From Chryseobacterium hagamense (GTDB taxonomy: Bacteria > Bacteroidota > Bacteroidia > Flavobacteriales > Weeksellaceae), in assembly GCF_007991455.1 (NCBI RefSeq), contig NZ_BJYJ01000014.1, forward strand, positions 1 to 64,000: a DNA stretch of 64,000 nt, in the 5' to 3' direction. A program made the translations under genes and the position numbers. This document shows positions 16,592 through 25,699 of the stretch, in pieces (the stretch's first letter is position 1; each line of letters opens with the position of its first letter). Below the pieces are notes generated by a model. It was not told the origin of the DNA, ran no database searches, and saw only the letters and a list, made by a program, of their open reading frames with translations.

Positions 16592-17839
16592 TTATAACGT
16601 TTTAATAGCTGAATTGAAGGTGTTGATGACCGAATCCCAGGAATAGTTTTCCAAGACATAGTCTTTTGCCCTGTTTCCTTCGGCTGCAGATTCCTCCGGG
16701 GTACGGGTGAGGTAAAAAAGAAGGGCTTCCGAAAATTCCGTACTGCCGGAAAAACTTTTTCCGGTTTTGCTTTTTTCTGTATGGTCGTGTAAAACCTCAC
16801 AGTTTCTGTTGACGATGACCGGAACTTTCAGCAGCATGGCTTCCAACGTGATTAAGGAGAGGCTTTCGTAGAACGAGGGCATAATCAGGGCTGCGGCATG
16901 GATTAGCAGTGCGTTTTTCAGATCATGATCCACAAATCCGGTGAGAATGATGTCTTCCCCCTGGGTGATCCTTTTATCCAGCGCATTTTTACCGGCCAGC
17001 ACCAGTTTGGTATCACGGTATTCGGGATGATCTTTTTTGAAGTTCCTGAAATAGTCGATCATCATGACACAGCCTTTGTCTTCTACAATTCTTCCGACGT
17101 AAACAAAATATTTTCCCGCAGAAAGGTATTCCGGCAATGGACCTGCAGAAGAATCATAATCGTCAAAGCCGATTCCTGCGATTGCGGAATGTATACTTTT
17201 TGTCTGGGGATAGACCTTTTCCACAAGATCCTTTTCGGTTTGGGTATTATAGATGATGAATTTCGGCAGGGAGAACAGCGTTTGATAACCTTCAAGATAA
17301 AACTGGGGCTCATCATGCGCTGTCGGGATCAGGATGCTTTTTCCAGCCGCTTCCTGAATTCCCATATTGGTAGGGTGGTATAGGTAAGTGAAAAAAATAA
17401 AGGCTTTGTACTTCTCTTTTTCTTTTTTAATGAAATTAATCAGGTCTGCAGAAAAGGGCCCCTGCGCTTCCAGCCAATCATTAAAATTAAATCCTTCTTT
17501 ATTATATTTTTTTCTCTTGTACAAAAGATAGGCAAAATTCAGCGGAGTCAGTTTACGGGTACTGTATTTATGGATATTCCGGACTGTCTTACTCAGCTTA
17601 TTGAATTTCTGAAGATCTTTTTTTAGGGTCTTGAAACGCCAGACTTTTATTCCGTTAATATATCCGGCTCCTTCCGGATAGTAATTATCCCAGAATTCGT
17701 ATTCAATTGCACAGCTCGTCAGGACTTCCACCTCATAAAGGGAAGAAAGCTTTTCAGCCAGAAGTTTCGCATGAAGTTCGGCTCCCCCGTTGATCTCCAG
17801 TCCGTATCTCTGGACCACTATGGCAATTTTGTCTTTCAT
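16592..17839 (-). CDS. Glycosyltransferase family 4
   Basis: 415 residues with a full GT-B architecture. The N-terminal motif KIAIVVQRYGLEINGGAELHAK includes the NGGAE acceptor loop characteristic of GT4 enzymes. The C-terminal donor half contains FVYVGRIVEDKGCVMMIDYF and MPSFYESLSLITLEAMLLKVP with the E-x7-E motif. It lies 23 nt after the upstream gene and abuts the next start, so it is internal to a tight operon. The sugar donor cannot be assigned. Confidence 0.92.
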   Translation of the reverse strand: MKDKIAIVVQRYGLEINGGAELHAKLLAEKLSSLYEVEVLTSCAIEYEFWDNYYPEGAGYINGIKVWRFKTLKKDLQKFNKLSKTVRNIHKYSTRKLTPLNFAYLLYKRKKYNKEGFNFNDWLEAQGPFSADLINFIKKEKEKYKAFIFFTYLYHPTNMGIQEAAGKSILIPTAHDEPQFYLEGYQTLFSLPKFIIYNTQTEKDLVEKVYPQTKSIHSAIAGIGFDDYDSSAGPLPEYLSAGKYFVYVGRIVEDKGCVMMIDYFRNFKKDHPEYRDTKLVLAGKNALDKRITQGEDIILTGFVDHDLKNALLIHAAALIMPSFYESLSLITLEAMLLKVPVIVNRNCEVLHDHTEKSKTGKSFSGSTEFSEALLFYLTRTPEESAAEGNRAKDYVLENYSWDSVINTFNSAIKTL

Positions 17840-17862
17840 ATAATAACGTTGGCGAAGCCGAA

Positions 17863-19140
17863 TTATCTTCCTTTTATCTTCTTTAAAATTTCGTTTACCT
17901 TTTTTCTGGCTTTATTGTATAACCCCTTTTCCAGGTATTTCACCCGTTTTTCCAGGATCTTGTTTTCACTCATAATTTTCAGCAGGTTGTTCTGTGCTTC
18001 AAAATCATTTCTTTCCGTAAGGATTTTTTTCTCAATGATATCAAGCCGGGTCTTCATCCGGTTGCCGATGGCATCTAAAGAAAAATGGGTCTCAATATCC
18101 TCTTTTCCCTTCCGGCCGATCTCGGCAGCATGGTCATGATTTTCAAATACGAATTTCATCAGCTCGGCAGCATGGTCAGTATCCGGTTCAGACCAGTAAT
18201 TGTTCTTCGGGAGAACGCTTAAATCTACCTCATGCTTAAGCATTTTATACTTTACCAGAAAGGAATTGTTGACCTGGGTGAAATCTAAATTCCCGGAATA
18301 GCCTGTGGTTATCACCGGCTTGCCCAGAGCCATGGCTTCCGCTATCGTAAGACCGAATCCCTCTGAACGGTGCAGGGAAATATAGCAGTCGGCTTTGTTC
18401 ATCAGTGCCAACAGTTCCGGCCTACGGAGCATCTCCTCTTTATAGATGATGCCTGTATTATTTCCGATTCGTTCCATTACCTTTTTCTTGGATTTTCCAT
18501 GCTGGTTGGAAAGCGAGGTTTTCAGGACGAGTTTTACTTTTTCGTTGTTGAGCCCGAAAGCCTTTTCATAAGCGTCGATCAGGCCGATGGGGTTTTTCCT
18601 TTCAATCAGACTGTTATAGTCGAAAACAAACAGGAAATTATAACAGTCTTCAGAAAGTCCGGTTTCAAAATCCGTATCAATGTCTTCCTGTTTAATATGA
18701 ATAGGATGAGGAATATTGACAACGGGGATGGGTGCTTTCAGCGACATGGAATCCAGGCAATACCTCGAGCACGTCCATATTTCGTCATAAAATTTAAAAT
18801 ATTCGGCATACACATCCGGAAATTCTTCCATTTCCCATGCCCAATACCCGATGTTGTATTTTCCCTGGAAATAATCGGTCGATTTTTCCTGGATGAAACT
18901 CAGGATCGCATCGATGTTCAGATGGACAATATTTACCGGATAATTGTTGATATTATCCTCAAAGCTTACCGAAGTATCATTGAGGCGGTTTCTTACATTT
19001 TGGTTAAAATTAATTGGTTTTGCAGGAACGCCCACTTTTTTAAGTGCAGCCAGGTTATTGCGGATGGCTTCCCCGAATCCGATTTCTGCATTAAAAAAGC
19101 CAGACATATTTACTCCAAATGTCTCTTTATCGTTACTCAT
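17863..19140 (-). CDS. Glycosyltransferase family 4 with a coiled-coil tail
   Basis: 425 residues. The start has NMSGFFNAEIGFGEAIRNNL, seen in GT4 proteins that often sit in O-antigen and exopolysaccharide clusters. The donor-binding segment SLHRSEGFGLTIAEAMALGKP gives the E-x7-E motif, and TTGYSGNLDF follows as in related enzymes. From about residue 370 the sequence becomes a charged heptad-like helix (FEAQNNLLKIMSENKILEKR), a probable coiled coil that may anchor or oligomerise the enzyme; that is inference. It begins 1 nt after the stop of the gene upstream, so it is co-translated. Confidence 0.92.
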   Translation of the reverse strand: MSNDKETFGVNMSGFFNAEIGFGEAIRNNLAALKKVGVPAKPINFNQNVRNRLNDTSVSFEDNINNYPVNIVHLNIDAILSFIQEKSTDYFQGKYNIGYWAWEMEEFPDVYAEYFKFYDEIWTCSRYCLDSMSLKAPIPVVNIPHPIHIKQEDIDTDFETGLSEDCYNFLFVFDYNSLIERKNPIGLIDAYEKAFGLNNEKVKLVLKTSLSNQHGKSKKKVMERIGNNTGIIYKEEMLRRPELLALMNKADCYISLHRSEGFGLTIAEAMALGKPVITTGYSGNLDFTQVNNSFLVKYKMLKHEVDLSVLPKNNYWSEPDTDHAAELMKFVFENHDHAAEIGRKGKEDIETHFSLDAIGNRMKTRLDIIEKKILTERNDFEAQNNLLKIMSENKILEKRVKYLEKGLYNKARKKVNEILKKIKGR

Positions 19141-19141
19141 A

Positions 19142-20134
19142 TCAATTAATTTTAAAAATTTCTCTTAATTTTTTTTCAAACAAAGCCTCTTCTTCCAAAA
19201 CCATTTCTTTATAAACTTTAAAATGAGGGATATGTTGCGGATAATCTTCCAGGACGGATTTTATTTTGCTGATGATTTCAGGAATCCGCTCTTTCCGGAA
19301 ATCGAATTTATAGTCTTCGGGGATCATGAGGTCTTCATAATAGGCTGAAGAACCGTTTTTCCCGGAAATGATACAGCAGTCCTGTGATACGGATTCCCTC
19401 AGCATTTTATCCCTGCCCGGATTTTCTCCAAAATCCACATACAATAAGGATTTTGCCATCAGCTCTTTGATCTGAAGGGCATTCATATTCTGAATCGGGA
19501 TCCATTCCAGTTCAGGAGAAGCCAGGATCAGTGCGGCAATTTCCTTCTTCCCCTTTTTCGGGTTATAGAGGATCGTTTTATTGTTCAGGTCTTTTGAAAC
19601 AGGCTGGCGGCTGTCCAGAAACAGCGGATTGATATAATCACACACATAATCAATCCGGGTTTCAGGAATTCCATGTTCCCTCAGATAAACACCGGACCGG
19701 AATGACTGCGCCCACTGAAAAACATTCGGAAGCGGCTCAAAATAATATTCCCTGTCTTTTTGCTGGTAGAATAATTTTGTGAAAAAGCTCTGCTTTCTGA
19801 TGCGGTAATCCATTAAAATCTTATAGAAATCCACACTCAGCCACCAGATGATTTTCTGGCTTTGAGGATATTTGCGGATCAGGTGGGTCATGGATTCCGG
19901 GATAATCAGGATGTTTTCCGGACGGTCTTCAAATGCTTTGATTTCCCGGGTTTTATAGGCGTCATAGTTTTTTGCTTTGGCATTGCTCTTCTGCGGAACA
20001 TAATGCATAAACACGTTTTCATAATTCAGCTCATAAAGCTTGTCCGACAGCTGATGCAATGCTTCCGGGCCACCTGTAACTTTTCTCGGAGGACAGAATA
20101 TAATGATGGAGGAAGTCTTTTTATAGGAGATCAT
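19142..20134 (-). CDS. Putative GT-B type glycosyltransferase, family uncertain
   Basis: 330 residues. The opening SSIIIFCPPRKVTGGPEALHQL resembles the acceptor loop of GT-B sugar transferases (GGPE). The second half has KTILYNPKKGKKEI and LYVDFGENPGRDKMLRESV, which occupies the place of the donor site but lacks the standard E-x7-E spacing. Proteins of this type are common in Bacteroidota polysaccharide clusters and are usually annotated only as glycosyltransferase or hypothetical. A gap of about 80 nt precedes it, the largest in this array. Role inferred from fold and neighbours. Confidence 0.6.
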   Translation of the reverse strand: MISYKKTSSIIIFCPPRKVTGGPEALHQLSDKLYELNYENVFMHYVPQKSNAKAKNYDAYKTREIKAFEDRPENILIIPESMTHLIRKYPQSQKIIWWLSVDFYKILMDYRIRKQSFFTKLFYQQKDREYYFEPLPNVFQWAQSFRSGVYLREHGIPETRIDYVCDYINPLFLDSRQPVSKDLNNKTILYNPKKGKKEIAALILASPELEWIPIQNMNALQIKELMAKSLLYVDFGENPGRDKMLRESVSQDCCIISGKNGSSAYYEDLMIPEDYKFDFRKERIPEIISKIKSVLEDYPQHIPHFKVYKEMVLEEEALFEKKLREIFKIN

Positions 20135-20215
20135 AAGGGCTTTTAATCATTGAATTTGAAAATTTTATCACTTAGCGGTGCTATAATACCATTTAATTTC
20201 CAAAATTACAATTTA

Positions 20216-21172
20216 TTACTCAATCAATTCCTCCACCCAATAATCGATCAGGTATTTATTAAAGATATTTTCCGGAATCTCCACATAGGGCGTGCTGAAA
20301 AAAGATTCAGGGATCCTGATGTTGTTGATGTCGGAAATCACAAAAATATTTGCGGGATTGTAAAAATCATAAGTCACGATGTCCGTATTCGTCGTGATCA
20401 GTTTCTTTTTTAGTCCCATGCTTTCGAAGACCCTGAAACTTAATCCCTGCTGTCCTTTTCTGCTCACATCAAGCATAATTTCGGATTCTTCCATAAAATT
20501 ATTGATTTCAGAAATCGGGAGAGGAGTGTCGACAAATTCAAGATAAGGCTCGCTTCTTTTCTTCGGCTTGAAAACAATGATTTTACTGTTGATCTTCATC
20601 TTGTAAAGCGCCTTCGCAATCTTTTCTAGAACAGGAAATCGCCTGTCGTAGGAACTGATGTTGAAAACTTTATATTTATAGGATGATGGACTTTTATCCA
20701 GGGTCTTATAAATAAAATTCGTCTTAAAATGGAGATGGTATTTTTCACAGTCTTTCTTCTCAAATGAAAAGACTTTGTCGAAAAGGGAAAGGATCTTTTT
20801 GGTTTTAGGATACCGGTTGATGGAATCACTGATGATAAACACAGACCGGCGTGATTTTTTGTTGATGGTCTTTATGGTGACCGGTGATAAGAAGTCAGCT
20901 TTTATATAAACCGCAGCATCGATGGATTCAATATCCCTAATCGCATTTAAGATCACTTCGTTGTAATGAATATGCTTAAGGTTTGAAATCCCCAGGTTTT
21001 TTGTGAAGAAGTTAAGGGCTTTATGCCGGAAACTCGGATATTTATACCGGAAACTGTGGAAATTGATATGTTTTACCTCATATGATTTTTTTTCAAGCGC
21101 GTTAGCAATGTATTGGTTATACCCCCAGTTATCATAAGTGATGAGAAGGATAAGTTTTTTATTTTCTGTCAT
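20216..21172 (-). CDS. Putative GT-B type protein of the glycan locus, function unknown
   Basis: 318 residues that I cannot place in a named family. Two Rossmann-like halves can be seen. The first begins LILLITYDNWGYNQYIANAL. The second contains EIMLDVSRKGQQGLSFRVFE, SMGLKKKLITTN and YNPANIFVISD, an arrangement that resembles the donor half of CgeB-like or LPS core transferases. It is basic overall (many Lys), with no signal peptide or membrane helix. It sits between a GT9 gene (29-nt gap) and a GT-B-like gene in the same transcript, so a sugar transfer role is the simplest guess. Confidence 0.6.
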   Translation of the reverse strand: MTENKKLILLITYDNWGYNQYIANALEKKSYEVKHINFHSFRYKYPSFRHKALNFFTKNLGISNLKHIHYNEVILNAIRDIESIDAAVYIKADFLSPVTIKTINKKSRRSVFIISDSINRYPKTKKILSLFDKVFSFEKKDCEKYHLHFKTNFIYKTLDKSPSSYKYKVFNISSYDRRFPVLEKIAKALYKMKINSKIIVFKPKKRSEPYLEFVDTPLPISEINNFMEESEIMLDVSRKGQQGLSFRVFESMGLKKKLITTNTDIVTYDFYNPANIFVISDINNIRIPESFFSTPYVEIPENIFNKYLIDYWVEELIE

Positions 21173-21201
21173 TTCTGTTTTTTTGAGGTTTGCACAGTGA
21201 G

Positions 21202-22206
21202 TTATACCAAAGTTTTATCTAAAAATTTTTCAAGTTCACTTTTTATAAAGGAAGGCTTAAAATCCTGATAGTTTGTTGAGTCTTTCACAAAATCTGCAAC
21301 ATGCAGGAAACGGTCTACATCCGGGCGGCTGCTCCAGGCCCAATCCGACAGCCGGATGTGCGGGGAGAAAATGGTAAACGTAGGAATGCCCAGTGCTTTG
21401 CTTACGTTCGTGGCTCCGCCTTCATTTCCGATAAGGCATCTGCATAAACTGGTTACCGCCGCAAATTCGCGCAAATCTTTAGTATCAAAATCCTGTATGA
21501 TTGCTTCTTTGGTTTCTGCGGACATCAACGTCAGCAGTTCTTCAAAAAGTTTTTTTTGGGAAGGAAGATAATTGCAGAGGATTTTCGCGTCAGGTTTTTG
21601 GGCAGCAATATCATTCAACAGTTCCGCCATATATTCGATGGGGTAAGTTTTCTCCTCCGAGCTTCCGAAGGTACTGATCATCACCAGATGATCATTTTCA
21701 GACAGGCCGTATTTTGCCAGGACTCCATGGGCATTCCGGATCTCCTCATCCGTCAGATAAACTTTTGGGAATGTTTCCTGAAACGGGATTCCCAGAGGTT
21801 CCAGCAGCAACAGGCGGTGTTCAATCCCCAGGGTTGTGTTTTTTGATTTTACCTTATTTTCTCTTTTTACAGGATAATTGTAGAAAAACTTAGTATATTT
21901 TTTAAAAAAACCGATGCGTGTTCCGGCGCCGGAAAAATAAGTGATAAGCGCTGTCTCAAGCTTTGAATAAAGATCGATTACCAGGTCGAATTTTTGGGCT
22001 TTTATTTCAGCTAAAGTATCCTTCAGGCTGTCTTTGAAAAAGATAATCTGATGGATGTAAGGATTCCCGATTAATATCTGGGCGTATTTTTCCTCCAGCA
22101 GGAAGCTTATTTCCGCATCCGGATATTTATTTTTTAGAAGGGGGAGGAGGGTACTTGTGACCAGCACATCCCCCATAAATTTTTTCTGTATGATTAAAAT
22201 CTTCAT
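21202..22206 (-). CDS. Glycosyltransferase family 9 (heptosyltransferase-like)
   Basis: 334 residues. GT9 enzymes move ADP-heptose or another sugar onto lipid A core or related acceptors at the inner membrane. The N terminus KILIIQKKFMGDVLVTSTLLP has the GD-hinge (MGDVL) typical of the family. The C-terminal half has VMISTFGSSEEKTYPIEYMA (nucleotide-sugar phosphate loop) and LIGNEGGATNVSKALGIPTF, the conserved GxxDTxxxHxxxALG-type region, here with GGATN. It overlaps the rocD stop by one base, so the two are translationally coupled. Whether the sugar is heptose is uncertain; no heptose synthesis genes are visible here. Confidence 0.9.
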   Translation of the reverse strand: MKILIIQKKFMGDVLVTSTLLPLLKNKYPDAEISFLLEEKYAQILIGNPYIHQIIFFKDSLKDTLAEIKAQKFDLVIDLYSKLETALITYFSGAGTRIGFFKKYTKFFYNYPVKRENKVKSKNTTLGIEHRLLLLEPLGIPFQETFPKVYLTDEEIRNAHGVLAKYGLSENDHLVMISTFGSSEEKTYPIEYMAELLNDIAAQKPDAKILCNYLPSQKKLFEELLTLMSAETKEAIIQDFDTKDLREFAAVTSLCRCLIGNEGGATNVSKALGIPTFTIFSPHIRLSDWAWSSRPDVDRFLHVADFVKDSTNYQDFKPSFIKSELEKFLDKTLV

Positions 22207-23456
22207 TATTTTCTGAATTCGGAAACCGTCTTCTCAATAATCCTTACGCAATCCATCAACTGCTCTTCGGTAATGACCAATGGTGGTGCAAGACGGATGA
22301 TGTTTCCGTGTGTAGGCTTGGCCAGTAATCCGTTTTCTTTCAGCTGCAGACAAAGATTCCATGCCGTGGAGCTGTCCGGCGTATCGTTGATCAGAATAGC
22401 GTTCAGCAATCCTTTTCCTCTTACTTTGGTAATCAGGTCTGTCTTCTCAATCAGTTTATCGATTTCAGAACGGAATAATTTTCCTAATTCTTCCGCCCTT
22501 TCGGAAAGCTTTTCGTCGGCAACAACATCCAGAGCAGCCATAGCTACGGCACAGGCAATGGGATTTCCTCCGAATGTGGAACCGTGCTGCCCCGGTTTGA
22601 TGACATTCATGATTTCGTTGTCGGCCAATACAGCTGAAACAGGGTACATTCCTCCGGACAGGGCTTTTCCCAAAATCAGGATATCCGGCTGTACGTCCTC
22701 ATGATGGCAGGCAATCAGTTTTCCTGTCCGTGCAATGCCGGTCTGCACTTCATCGGCAATAAAAAGGACGTTATATTTTTTACACAGTTCGGAGGCACTT
22801 TTCAGGAAACCGGCATCCGGCACATAAACACCCGCTTCTCCCTGGATGGGCTCCACTAAAAATGCGGCGATCTGTTCAGCTTCCCTGCTTAAAACTTCCT
22901 CCAGAGCAGCAAGGTCATTGTAGGGGATTTTAATGAATCCCGGGGTGAATGGTCCATAATTCCGGTTGGCATCCGGATCGTTGGAGAACGAAACGATGGT
23001 AGTGGTTCTTCCATGGAAGTTATTCTCGCAAACCACGATTTTCGCAGCATTTTCAGAGATTCCTTTTACTTCATAGCTCCATTTTCTGGCTAATTTTACG
23101 GCAGTCTCCACGGCTTCAGCTCCTGAATTCATCGGCAAGACTTTATCAAAGCTGAACAGGGTTGTGATCTTCTGTTCGTACTCGCCCAGATTCGAATTGT
23201 AGAATGCTCTTGAAGTCAGTGCCAGTTTCTTGGCCTGCGCTACCAGTGCTTCCACAATTTTAGGATGAGAATGCCCCTGGTTCACAGCAGAATAAGCCGA
23301 GAGGAAATCATAATACCTTCTGCCTTCCACATCCCACACAAAAACGCCTTCGCCGCGGTCCAGAACCACAGGAAGCGGGTGGTAATTGTGGGCACCGTGC
23401 TTGTCTTCAAGGTCAATAAAATATTGTGAACTTTTTGCTGTTTCTGCTGTTGACAT
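22206..23456 (-). CDS. rocD: Ornithine aminotransferase
   Basis: A PLP-dependent class III aminotransferase of 416 residues. It converts ornithine and 2-oxoglutarate to glutamate semialdehyde and glutamate. The match is close to Roc[21 protein letters not shown] near the start, [13 protein letters not shown], the PLP-binding [13 protein letters not shown] and the Schiff-base lysine in [15 protein letters not shown] near residue 260. The enzyme is complete, with family length. It is the first gene of a leftward operon whose other members are glycosyltransferases, and it overlaps the GT9 gene by one base. Co-regulation of an arginine/ornithine catabolic enzyme with glycan genes is unexpected; it may be incidental linkage. 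Confidence 0.94.
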   Translation of the reverse strand: MSTAETAKSSQYFIDLEDKHGAHNYHPLPVVLDRGEGVFVWDVEGRRYYDFLSAYSAVNQGHSHPKIVEALVAQAKKLALTSRAFYNSNLGEYEQKITTLFSFDKVLPMNSGAEAVETAVKLARKWSYEVKGISENAAKIVVCENNFHGRTTTIVSFSNDPDANRNYGPFTPGFIKIPYNDLAALEEVLSREAEQIAAFLVEPIQGEAGVYVPDAGFLKSASELCKKYNVLFIADEVQTGIARTGKLIACHHEDVQPDILILGKALSGGMYPVSAVLADNEIMNVIKPGQHGSTFGGNPIACAVAMAALDVVADEKLSERAEELGKLFRSEIDKLIEKTDLITKVRGKGLLNAILINDTPDSSTAWNLCLQLKENGLLAKPTHGNIIRLAPPLVITEEQLMDCVRIIEKTVSEFRK

Positions 23457-23472
23457 AAATTTAGGTTTTCCG

Positions 23473-23480
23473 CAAATTTA
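23473..23480 (-). promoter_or_regulatory. TAnnTTTG -7 element upstream of rocD and the leftward glycan operon
   Basis: TAAATTTG on the minus strand, 16 bases before the rocD ATG. The -33 half is not recognisable, so this is a moderate candidate for the promoter of the whole rocD-to-15455 operon. Confidence 0.5.
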
Positions 23481-23651
23481 AACAATATAAATGACATGAA
23501 TAAAAACAGAAATCTACCGGAAACTTATCTGGATAAAGTGTGTTTTGAAAGTAATAAAGGCAGGACAGGGAATTAGTGCTGATGCATATTGAAAGTTGCA
23601 GGGTTAATATCTTTGATCGATAAAAATTTAAAATAATTTTAAACAAATTGA

Positions 23652-25634
23652 TTAATCGTTGAGGCTGAAGTTTTCCGGCGTATCGATTATATTACCATAT
23701 CGATCGATTACTTTCTGCTCTTCATTGATGAGATAAAAACCGTTTTTATACTGACCAAGAATAATTGCATCGGAGGTAATTTCTTTACCATATTTATCCT
23801 TGTCTCCATAATTTTTGAGTATTCCGGGCTCGAATTCTATTTTTAGTAAATGTTCAAAAGTATTATTCTTAATGATCTCAATAGTATTGGATTTTGTTTT
23901 TAAGTAAATAATGCTGTAACCTCTGTTAGTATTATCTTTAGTGTAAAAGCTTCTTATAATATCGTAATCTCCCATGATTCTGATATTATAATTCTTATCA
24001 ATAATTCCTGTTTTTTTTGTCTTAAAGTCAGTAAATGTCATTACACCATAGCTGTAGAGGTAATGAGGATCTGCAAAATACATCAGTTGATTTTTAAAAA
24101 CGGGCTCCATGGTTTGCCTGTTCAGTAGTTGTTGAAAATTAAGTCGTTGGCTAAAGATCGTATCTTTTCCTTTATCCAAAATGTAGTAATCCGGAGTATG
24201 CTTATTAAGAATATCAAAATCTGTATTGATATAATTGCCGAAATCGCTTCTCACAAATTTTCCGTAGGAATCATAAATATCAAACTTGTCTCCATTTACA
24301 GTATTTTTATATTTTACCTGAAAGAAATCTGTGCCGATTATATTTCCAACATAAGCAACTTCATCCAGATTTCTTTTTATACAAATTCTTCCCGTCGTTG
24401 CATCTACAAAGCCGCTGCTGATTTCTTTTCCGGAAGCATCAACCTCAAAAAATTTTGAGAAATGTTCTCTTCGTTCCAGATTTTTAAAATAATCCCATTT
24501 ATTGACATAGAAATACTCGCTGTATTGATATTTTTGAAGCTGTTTCCAGTAATTTTTTTGGCTCTCAAGAAATTTAGGATCATCTAATCTTCCGTATGCA
24601 AAGTATTGGTAAAGCATAAAATCTTCATAACTGTATTCTGCAATTTTATTGTTTTTAAAATCTATTATTGCAAAGCTCGTTGCATGATCGGGATTTTTTC
24701 CTACAGGAATTGGCTGTACAAGAAATTTGTCGTCACAGATATAAGTATCCGGAAAATCGGGACTTATGATTTTAAGGTTTTTATCCAGATAAAAAGAGGG
24801 ATACGTGTCATCTTTTTTGTTCTCAAACGAGACTGTGATTTTAAAAAGATTAGAATTCTCAACATTATTTATCGTACTGAAACGGCGATTGTCCAAAGGC
24901 TCGAAAGTTTTATTATCAATAAAAAAACTGCCAAAGTTTTCCCCGTTATCATAGTATTCCGAGGCAGTTAAGTGTCCGTCACAATTTCCGATTCCATAGT
25001 TGACGAGACTTTTCAGAAGCGTTCCGTTTTTTGAATAAATATCCACGGTTCTGTAGTTGTCGCCTTTTGAAGATTTCAGATATGCGAAAAAAAAATTATT
25101 GCTGCAATCTATTTGCTCGTACTTGAAAGGAACCAAGACTTTCCCCAAATTTGTCATTACACCCTGATTGTTGCCTTGAAATGCTACGAAAAAATCTTTT
25201 TGGTAATAGTAGCTGTTGCTAAAATCCTGTACAAAGCCATTGTTGTCGATAAGCTTTTTCCCTGAATAGTTCAAAATTTCGTTGCGTATTTCAAGTCTTT
25301 TTATGCCGTCTTGAGAAGGAAGGGGTACTTTAATTTTAGCAGATACCAAACCATGTCGAAAATCGGAGATTGATTCGTATATTGTCGGGATTATTTCATG
25401 TCCGTTCTCATCAATGTATCCCCAACCATTCGATGTAAATACTTTTGCGGCTTTCTTTTGAGAATTTTCTTCAATGGGCATAAAATCTCCAATCAGCAGA
25501 TAACGGTCGCTGAATTTGTTTTTCAGGAAATCTCCTTTTACAATAATATTTTTATGACTGTATTTCTGATAATTGCTCTGACCATAAAGTGTGGTCTGAA
25601 AAAGTACTACAGCAAAAAAAAATAAATTCTTCAT
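23652..25634 (-). CDS. Secreted WG-repeat protein
   Basis: 660 residues with a Sec signal peptide (MKNLFFFAVVLFQTTLYGQ). The mature part contains units of the WG-repeat type: NGWGYIDENGHEIIP, DNNGFVQDF, NNQGVMTNLGKVLVPFKYEQ and KKTGIIDKNYNIRIMGDYD. These are the short beta hairpins (G-x-I/V-D-x-x-G-x-x-I-I-P) of that family, interrupted by long non-repeat stretches. WG-repeat proteins are usually envelope or secreted and have no known enzymatic role. It is a single gene whose ATG lies 18 nt downstream of the accC terminator, so its promoter must overlap that hairpin. A TATCTTTC near 25645 is one mismatch from the -7 consensus. Confidence 0.83.
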   Translation of the reverse strand: MKNLFFFAVVLFQTTLYGQSNYQKYSHKNIIVKGDFLKNKFSDRYLLIGDFMPIEENSQKKAAKVFTSNGWGYIDENGHEIIPTIYESISDFRHGLVSAKIKVPLPSQDGIKRLEIRNEILNYSGKKLIDNNGFVQDFSNSYYYQKDFFVAFQGNNQGVMTNLGKVLVPFKYEQIDCSNNFFFAYLKSSKGDNYRTVDIYSKNGTLLKSLVNYGIGNCDGHLTASEYYDNGENFGSFFIDNKTFEPLDNRRFSTINNVENSNLFKITVSFENKKDDTYPSFYLDKNLKIISPDFPDTYICDDKFLVQPIPVGKNPDHATSFAIIDFKNNKIAEYSYEDFMLYQYFAYGRLDDPKFLESQKNYWKQLQKYQYSEYFYVNKWDYFKNLERREHFSKFFEVDASGKEISSGFVDATTGRICIKRNLDEVAYVGNIIGTDFFQVKYKNTVNGDKFDIYDSYGKFVRSDFGNYINTDFDILNKHTPDYYILDKGKDTIFSQRLNFQQLLNRQTMEPVFKNQLMYFADPHYLYSYGVMTFTDFKTKKTGIIDKNYNIRIMGDYDIIRSFYTKDNTNRGYSIIYLKTKSNTIEIIKNNTFEHLLKIEFEPGILKNYGDKDKYGKEITSDAIILGQYKNGFYLINEEQKVIDRYGNIIDTPENFSLND

Positions 25635-25651
25635 ACTTGTGGAAAGATAAT

Positions 25652-25682
25652 AAAAAACCGCCTCAAATTATTGAGACGGTTT
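25652..25682 (-). terminator. Intrinsic terminator of accBC
   Basis: Arms AAACCGCCTCAA and TTGAGACGGTTT (one mismatch, loop ATTA) read into a U run on the minus strand, 18 nt past the accC stop. It lies immediately upstream of the WG-repeat gene and so must be compatible with that gene's promoter. Confidence 0.82.
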
Positions 25683-25699
25683 AAATTTATAAAATAATC

